Shown piece by piece: positions 60,673 to 64,000 of a stretch of 64,000 nucleotides of DNA. Origin of the DNA: Amycolatopsis sp. WQ 127309 (lineage in GTDB: Bacteria; Actinomycetota; Actinomycetes; Mycobacteriales; Pseudonocardiaceae); contig NZ_CP095481.1 in assembly GCF_023023025.1 (NCBI RefSeq), positions 4,526,001 through 4,590,000 on the forward strand. The letters are read 5' to 3'. The notes below the pieces were generated by a model, which ran no database searches, was not told the DNA's origin, and saw only the letters and a program-made list of their open reading frames with translations. A program made the translations under genes and the position numbers. How positions within the stretch are numbered: position 1 is the first letter of the stretch; every line of letters begins with the position of its first letter.

Positions 60673-62023
60673 TCGCGGCGTCGGCGAGCAGCTCGGCCAG
60701 TGCGTCCAAGGCCGGCCGCCACGCGTGCTGCGGCGGCGTCGCGTACCCGATGATCAGCCCGGCCTCGGGGCGCTCGGCGGAATGCCAGTAGCCGGCGGCG
60801 TTGATCCCCTGCAGCCGCAGGCCCGCCGCGAGACCGGCGTCGATGACACGCTTCTCCTCCTGCCGGGACGCGAGCGGCAGGAGCGCGTGCAGCCCGGCGG
60901 GGATGCCGTCCAACGGGGCGAGGCGGGCGGCCAGCTCGGTCCGCCGTTTCCGGTAGACCTGGCGGGCGCGGCGGACGTGCCGGTCGTAGTCGCCGCGGTC
61001 GAGCAGGTCGGCGATCGCCAGCTGGGCGGGCGTGCCGACCGTGGCGCCGGTAGCGGCGACGGCGTCGAGCACGGGGATGCGCAGCCGTTCGGGCACGACC
61101 AGCCAGCCGATCCGCAGCCCGGGCGCGAGCGTTTTGCTGGTGCTGCCGGCGAAGACGACGTGGTCCGGCGCCTGGGCCTGCAGAGCACCGACGGGGTTCT
61201 GGTCGTACCGGAACTCGCCGTCGTAGTCGTCCTCGACGACGATCCCGTCGTGCTCGCGCGCCCACCCGAGGAACGCGGCCCGCCGGCCCGGGCTCAGCAC
61301 CACGCCGCGCGGGTGCTGGTGGGCGGGCGTCAGCAGGGCGGCGCCCGCGTCTTCGGGGAGGGCGGCGCCTTCCGCGTCGACGGTCAGGGGCGTGGTCGCC
61401 AGCCCGGCCGCGCGGATCACGGTCCGGTGGTGGGCGAGCCCGGGGTCCTCGGTGCCGATCGTGCGGACGCCGGTGTCGCGCAGGGCGCGGGCCAGCACCG
61501 CCAGCCCGTGCGTGAAGCCACTGGTGACCACGACGGCCCCGGCGTCGACGTGCACGCCCCGGGCGCGGGCGAGGTAGGTCGCGACGGCTTCGCGCAGGCC
61601 CTTCAGCCCGGCGGGATCGCTGTAGTCCATGCTTTCGCGGCTCGCCGCGGCGAGCGTCCGCCGGACGCTCGCGGCCCACAGAGTGCGCGGGAACAGGCTG
61701 AGATCCGGCCGCCCGGGACGCAGGTCGAAGCCGCCCCGCGACGGCGTCTCCGGCACGGGTTTCCCGGGCAGCCGGGTAGCGGCGACGCGGGTGCCGGAGC
61801 CGGTCGCGCTGACGAGCCGCCCTTCGGCCACGAGCTGCGCGTACGCCTCGACGACGGTGCCCCGCGCGACCCCGAGGTCCTGGGCGAGACTGCGCGAGCC
61901 GGGCAGCTTGGTCCCGGCGGGCAGCCGCCCGGAGGAGACGGCGTCCCGCAGCGCTGCTTCGAGCGCCCGGCTCCCGGTCCCGACGTCGAGGTGCAGATCG
62001 ACGCCGAGCACGCGCTTTCCCAC
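60659..62023 (-). CDS. MocR-type GntR regulator with aminotransferase domain
   Basis: The 454-aa protein has an N-terminal GntR winged HTH (GRLPAGTKLPGSRSLAQDLGVARGTVVEAYAQL, short parts diagnostic, about 32-64). A fold-type I aminotransferase domain has the PLP Lys in STSKTLAPGLR and EDDYDGEFRYD. MocR proteins use PLP and amino compounds as ligands, as in PdxR or GabR. GTG 62023 has AAGGG upstream. The convergent cupin/epimerase pair is not an obvious target. Confidence 0.87.
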   Translation of the reverse strand: MGKRVLGVDLHLDVGTGSRALEAALRDAVSSGRLPAGTKLPGSRSLAQDLGVARGTVVEAYAQLVAEGRLVSATGSGTRVAATRLPGKPVPETPSRGGFDLRPGRPDLSLFPRTLWAASVRRTLAAASRESMDYSDPAGLKGLREAVATYLARARGVHVDAGAVVVTSGFTHGLAVLARALRDTGVRTIGTEDPGLAHHRTVIRAAGLATTPLTVDAEGAALPEDAGAALLTPAHQHPRGVVLSPGRRAAFLGWAREHDGIVVEDDYDGEFRYDQNPVGALQAQAPDHVVFAGSTSKTLAPGLRIGWLVVPERLRIPVLDAVAATGATVGTPAQLAIADLLDRGDYDRHVRRARQVYRKRRTELAARLAPLDGIPAGLHALLPLASRQEEKRVIDAGLAAGLRLQGINAAGYWHSAERPEAGLIIGYATPPQHAWRPALDALAELLADAAIKPW

Positions 62024-62150
62024 GTCCGCACCGCCCTTCCCCGCCGTCGAAGACCATTGTCGCCCGGCGTCGTCACCGCGTGAAATCGCGGTGACAGGAT
62101 TCGGAAAGCCTCCTCGGTGATCGTGGGTGTTCCAGCGATCAAGGAGGTAT

Positions 62151-62525
62151 ATGCAGCACCGAATCAGCCGGCTGGTCTTGCTCACGGTCGCCGCCGCGGT
62201 ACCACTCGTCACCGCGGCCGCACCGGCCGAAGCGGCGACCGGCTACGCGCGCTGTCCCAGCGGCTACTTCTGCGTCTTCGCCGATGCCAACGGCGGCGGC
62301 ACCATCGCCTACTTCCACCACGGGTCACCCGACCTGCGGCAGCAGGGCATCGACAACACGGTCTCGTCCGTGTGGGACCGCAGCGCCGGGACCTTCGCGC
62401 TCTGCGATCGCTACGGCTACGCCGGCAACCTCGTCGACGTGTTCTCGGGGGCCAAGTCGAACCTCGACGCGGGTGAAAACAACCGGGCGAGCTCCGTGGC
62501 ACCGAACGCCCACGGCTGCAACTGA
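62151..62525 (+). CDS. Secreted peptidase-inhibitor I36-like protein
   Basis: The 124-aa protein has a signal peptide (cleavage near AEA-A, residue 28). The mature domain is of about 96 residues with CPSGYFCVFADANGGG near its start and two further Cys (FALCDRY, HGCN), typical of the I36 / SMPI-like gamma-crystallin-fold inhibitors of actinobacteria. AAGGAGGT precedes the ATG. It is first of a two-gene operon; the second product is also secreted. Confidence 0.78.
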   Translation: MQHRISRLVLLTVAAAVPLVTAAAPAEAATGYARCPSGYFCVFADANGGGTIAYFHHGSPDLRQQGIDNTVSSVWDRSAGTFALCDRYGYAGNLVDVFSGAKSNLDAGENNRASSVAPNAHGCN

Positions 62526-62542
62526 CTCATGGGGAGCTTTGT

Positions 62543-63025
62543 GTGAAAACGAAACTGAAGATGCTGATTCCCGTCGTCCTGGCCGCGATCCTGGCGCTGC
62601 TCGGCACGGGACAGGCCGGCGCGGCCAACGGGCAGCGCAACTACTACGCCTCGCAGTACGCGAAGACGAGCGAGGGGTACAACGCGGTCAAGGCCTACAT
62701 CTACCCGTCCTGGCACTGTGACGCGCCCTACGCCGGCGAGGTCGACTTCACCTTCGAAGGTCACTGGGTGGCCGGCGGGTCCTACCTGCGCCGGATCACC
62801 ATCGCCAACAAGACCGCGCAGCCCTACAACGTGAACTACCTCAGGCAGATCGACGACGGTGGCTACTTCAACCTGCCGGCTCCGTACCTGGCCGCCGGGA
62901 AGTCGTGGACGTACCTCATCAACCGCAGCATCAAGGGCTCGCACTCCGAGTTCTCGTTCGGCAGCACGATCGGGGACGCGGGATGCGGTGACCTCGGGCG
63001 CAACACCTGGGTCATCCGGCCCTGA
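62543..63025 (+). CDS. Secreted protein of unknown function
   Basis: The 160-aa product has a signal peptide (cleavage near AGA-A, residue 28). The mature part is beta-rich and aromatic (NYYASQYAKTSEGYNAVKAYIYP, HWVAGGSYLRRI) with two Cys (WHCDAP, DAGCGD) that could pair. No family was recognised. The GTG has GGGGAG upstream, 17 nt after the I36-like stop, so the two are co-expressed and probably act together outside the cell. Confidence 0.65.
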   Translation: MKTKLKMLIPVVLAAILALLGTGQAGAANGQRNYYASQYAKTSEGYNAVKAYIYPSWHCDAPYAGEVDFTFEGHWVAGGSYLRRITIANKTAQPYNVNYLRQIDDGGYFNLPAPYLAAGKSWTYLINRSIKGSHSEFSFGSTIGDAGCGDLGRNTWVIRP

Positions 63026-63040
63026 CGCCGGTACCGACGG

Positions 63041-63071
63041 CCTGGCCGGCACCTGCCCGGTGCCGGTCAGG
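63041..63071. terminator. 13-bp hairpin, bidirectional terminator
   Basis: CCTGGCCGGCACC with GGTGCCGGTCAGG (one G-T pair) around TGCCC, between the convergent secreted-protein gene and the TPR gene. Confidence 0.75.
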
Positions 63072-64000
63072 TCAGGAGGCCGCCGCCGAGGTGCAGCACG
63101 TCACCAGTGTCTCGCGCAGGGAAGCCGCCGCCGTGTGGGCCTCCACGTCCAGGTAGACGTCCAGGGCCTTCGCCCACGTCTGGTGCGCGTGGTCGGTGCG
63201 GCCCTGGATGTGCAGTGCCCGGCCCACCCCGATCAGGGCTACCGCTTCCAGGCGCCACTCGCCGAGTTCGACGGCGGTGTGGTGGGCGTGGCGGAAGTCC
63301 GCGAGGGCGTCGGCGTTGCGGTGCAGCCGCAGCAGGATGTGGCCGCGGGTGTCGCGCGAATACGCGCGCATCCCGACGGCGTCCAGCGTCTGCTGCCGGT
63401 CGCCGGTGTCGGCGAGGAGGTCGGCGGCGTGCAGCGCCCGCTCGATCGACTGCAGGGCGTCGGCCGGGTGACCGGCGTCCTGCTGGGCCGTGGCGAGGTT
63501 GTTCCACGCGCGCCAGCCGGTCTCCGGCCGGGCGAGGCGGGCGAGGGCCTGGCGGCACAGCGGGATCGCGTCGGCCGGCCGGTCGGCGCCGATCAGGATC
63601 CGGGCCAGGTGGACGAGGGTTTCCGCTTCGGCCGCGTGGTCCTCCCGGGCGCGGTCGAGGGCGAGCGCGGCGCGGCCGTGTTCCTCGGCGACGGCGAACT
63701 CGCCCAGCAGCAGGTGCGCGATGCCGAGCCGGTTCAGGTGCAGGGCCTCGGCGACGACGTCACCCTGCGCGCGGGCGGCGTCCAGCGCGAGCCGGCAGAT
63801 GGCGCGGACCTCGTGCGGCCGGCCCCGCAGGTCGAGGTAGGTCCAGTAGAGCCCGGCGAGCGAGCCGACGGCGTCGTGCAGCCCGGCGCGCGCGGCGGTG
63901 CCGGCGAGCGCGAGCACCGCGCGGCCTTCGGTTTCGCACCAGCGCAAGGCGTCCGCGCGGGTGCCGAAGCGCAACGGCGTCACGTCGCCGGCCGGCGGCA
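63072..64000 (-). CDS. TPR C-terminal part of an AfsR/SARP- or NB-ARC-type regulator (5' end outside)
   Basis: About 309 codons are visible, and the frame stays open to the window edge (upstream residues PPAGD precede a GTG at 63983). The start RFGTRADALRWCETEGRAVLAL and the following helical repeats (EALHLNRLGIAHLLLGEFAVAEEH, AWNNLATAQQDAGHPADALQ, DTRGHILLRLHRNADALADF) match the C-terminal TPR region of AfsR-like regulators, normally preceded by a DNA-binding and an NB-ARC domain. A stand-alone 303-aa TPR protein from GTG 63983 is the alternative. Confidence 0.7.
   Translation of the reverse strand, partial: PPAGDVTPLRFGTRADALRWCETEGRAVLALAGTAARAGLHDAVGSLAGLYWTYLDLRGRPHEVRAICRLALDAARAQGDVVAEALHLNRLGIAHLLLGEFAVAEEHGRAALALDRAREDHAAEAETLVHLARILIGADRPADAIPLCRQALARLARPETGWRAWNNLATAQQDAGHPADALQSIERALHAADLLADTGDRQQTLDAVGMRAYSRDTRGHILLRLHRNADALADFRHAHHTAVELGEWRLEAVALIGVGRALHIQGRTDHAHQTWAKALDVYLDVEAHTAAASLRETLVTCCTSAAAS

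Overview
The window is very GC-rich with strong third-position GC bias. It carries GAF-ANTAR and SARP/LAL-type regulators, an F420-type (LLM) oxidoreductase, chaplin-like secreted peptides, many TetR repressors and GTG/TTG starts. This points to a filamentous actinobacterium, most likely a Pseudonocardiales member such as Amycolatopsis. The genus is inferred from style, not from a database match. No rRNA, tRNA, CRISPR array, transposase or integrase was seen.

1-5.8 kb: the tail of an SGNH hydrolase; a GAF-ANTAR regulator behind a SigB-like promoter; a coupled ACP / ketosynthase pair followed by an unusual alpha/beta-hydrolase fused to a RsbW-type ATPase; a small unknown protein; a secreted lysyl-oxidase-like protein.

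5.9-22.2 kb: an exopolysaccharide locus of the Wzx/Wzy type. It holds UDP-GlcNAc 2-epimerase, an FAD oxidoreductase, a family-2 glycosyltransferase, a polyprenyl-phosphate sugar transferase and a lipoprotein resembling a glycoside hydrolase. A nine-gene leftward operon follows (DMT-like membrane protein, polysaccharide deacetylase, O-antigen ligase/polymerase, three GT4 enzymes, Wzz-like protein, GT87-like membrane enzyme, flippase). All its junctions overlap, nearly all by 4 nt, so it is probably translated as one coupled unit.

22.6-34.7 kb: a secreted and signalling region. It has two tandem chaplin-like peptides, a secreted tripeptidyl-peptidase-like hydrolase and a DivIVA-like coiled-coil protein. 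Next come a signal-peptide-bearing 69-aa peptide paired with a TPR protein, a 60-aa Cys-containing leader-like peptide just upstream of a LAL-family LuxR regulator, and two adjacent cell-wall hydrolases (SLT-type and CHAP). Both hydrolases end in exactly six 46-residue repeats.

34.9-50.5 kb: mainly catabolic islands, each next to a TetR, XRE or MerR regulator and with clear palindromic operators: a dihydroxyphthalate-decarboxylase-like protein plus amidohydrolase; an SDR / LLM oxidoreductase / acyl-CoA ligase operon; dehalogenase-like, AhpD-like and SDR genes; and a second secreted peptidase.

50.5-64 kb: a LysR gene with a duplicated 3' end, GtrA, an IMPase-like / NAD(P)-binding / deacetylase operon, a serine hydrolase, XRE, SDR, alpha/beta-hydrolase, GlxA-type AraC, cupin-epimerase and MocR genes, a two-gene secreted-protein operon (I36-like inhibitor plus an unknown), and the C-terminal TPR part of a regulator running off the window.
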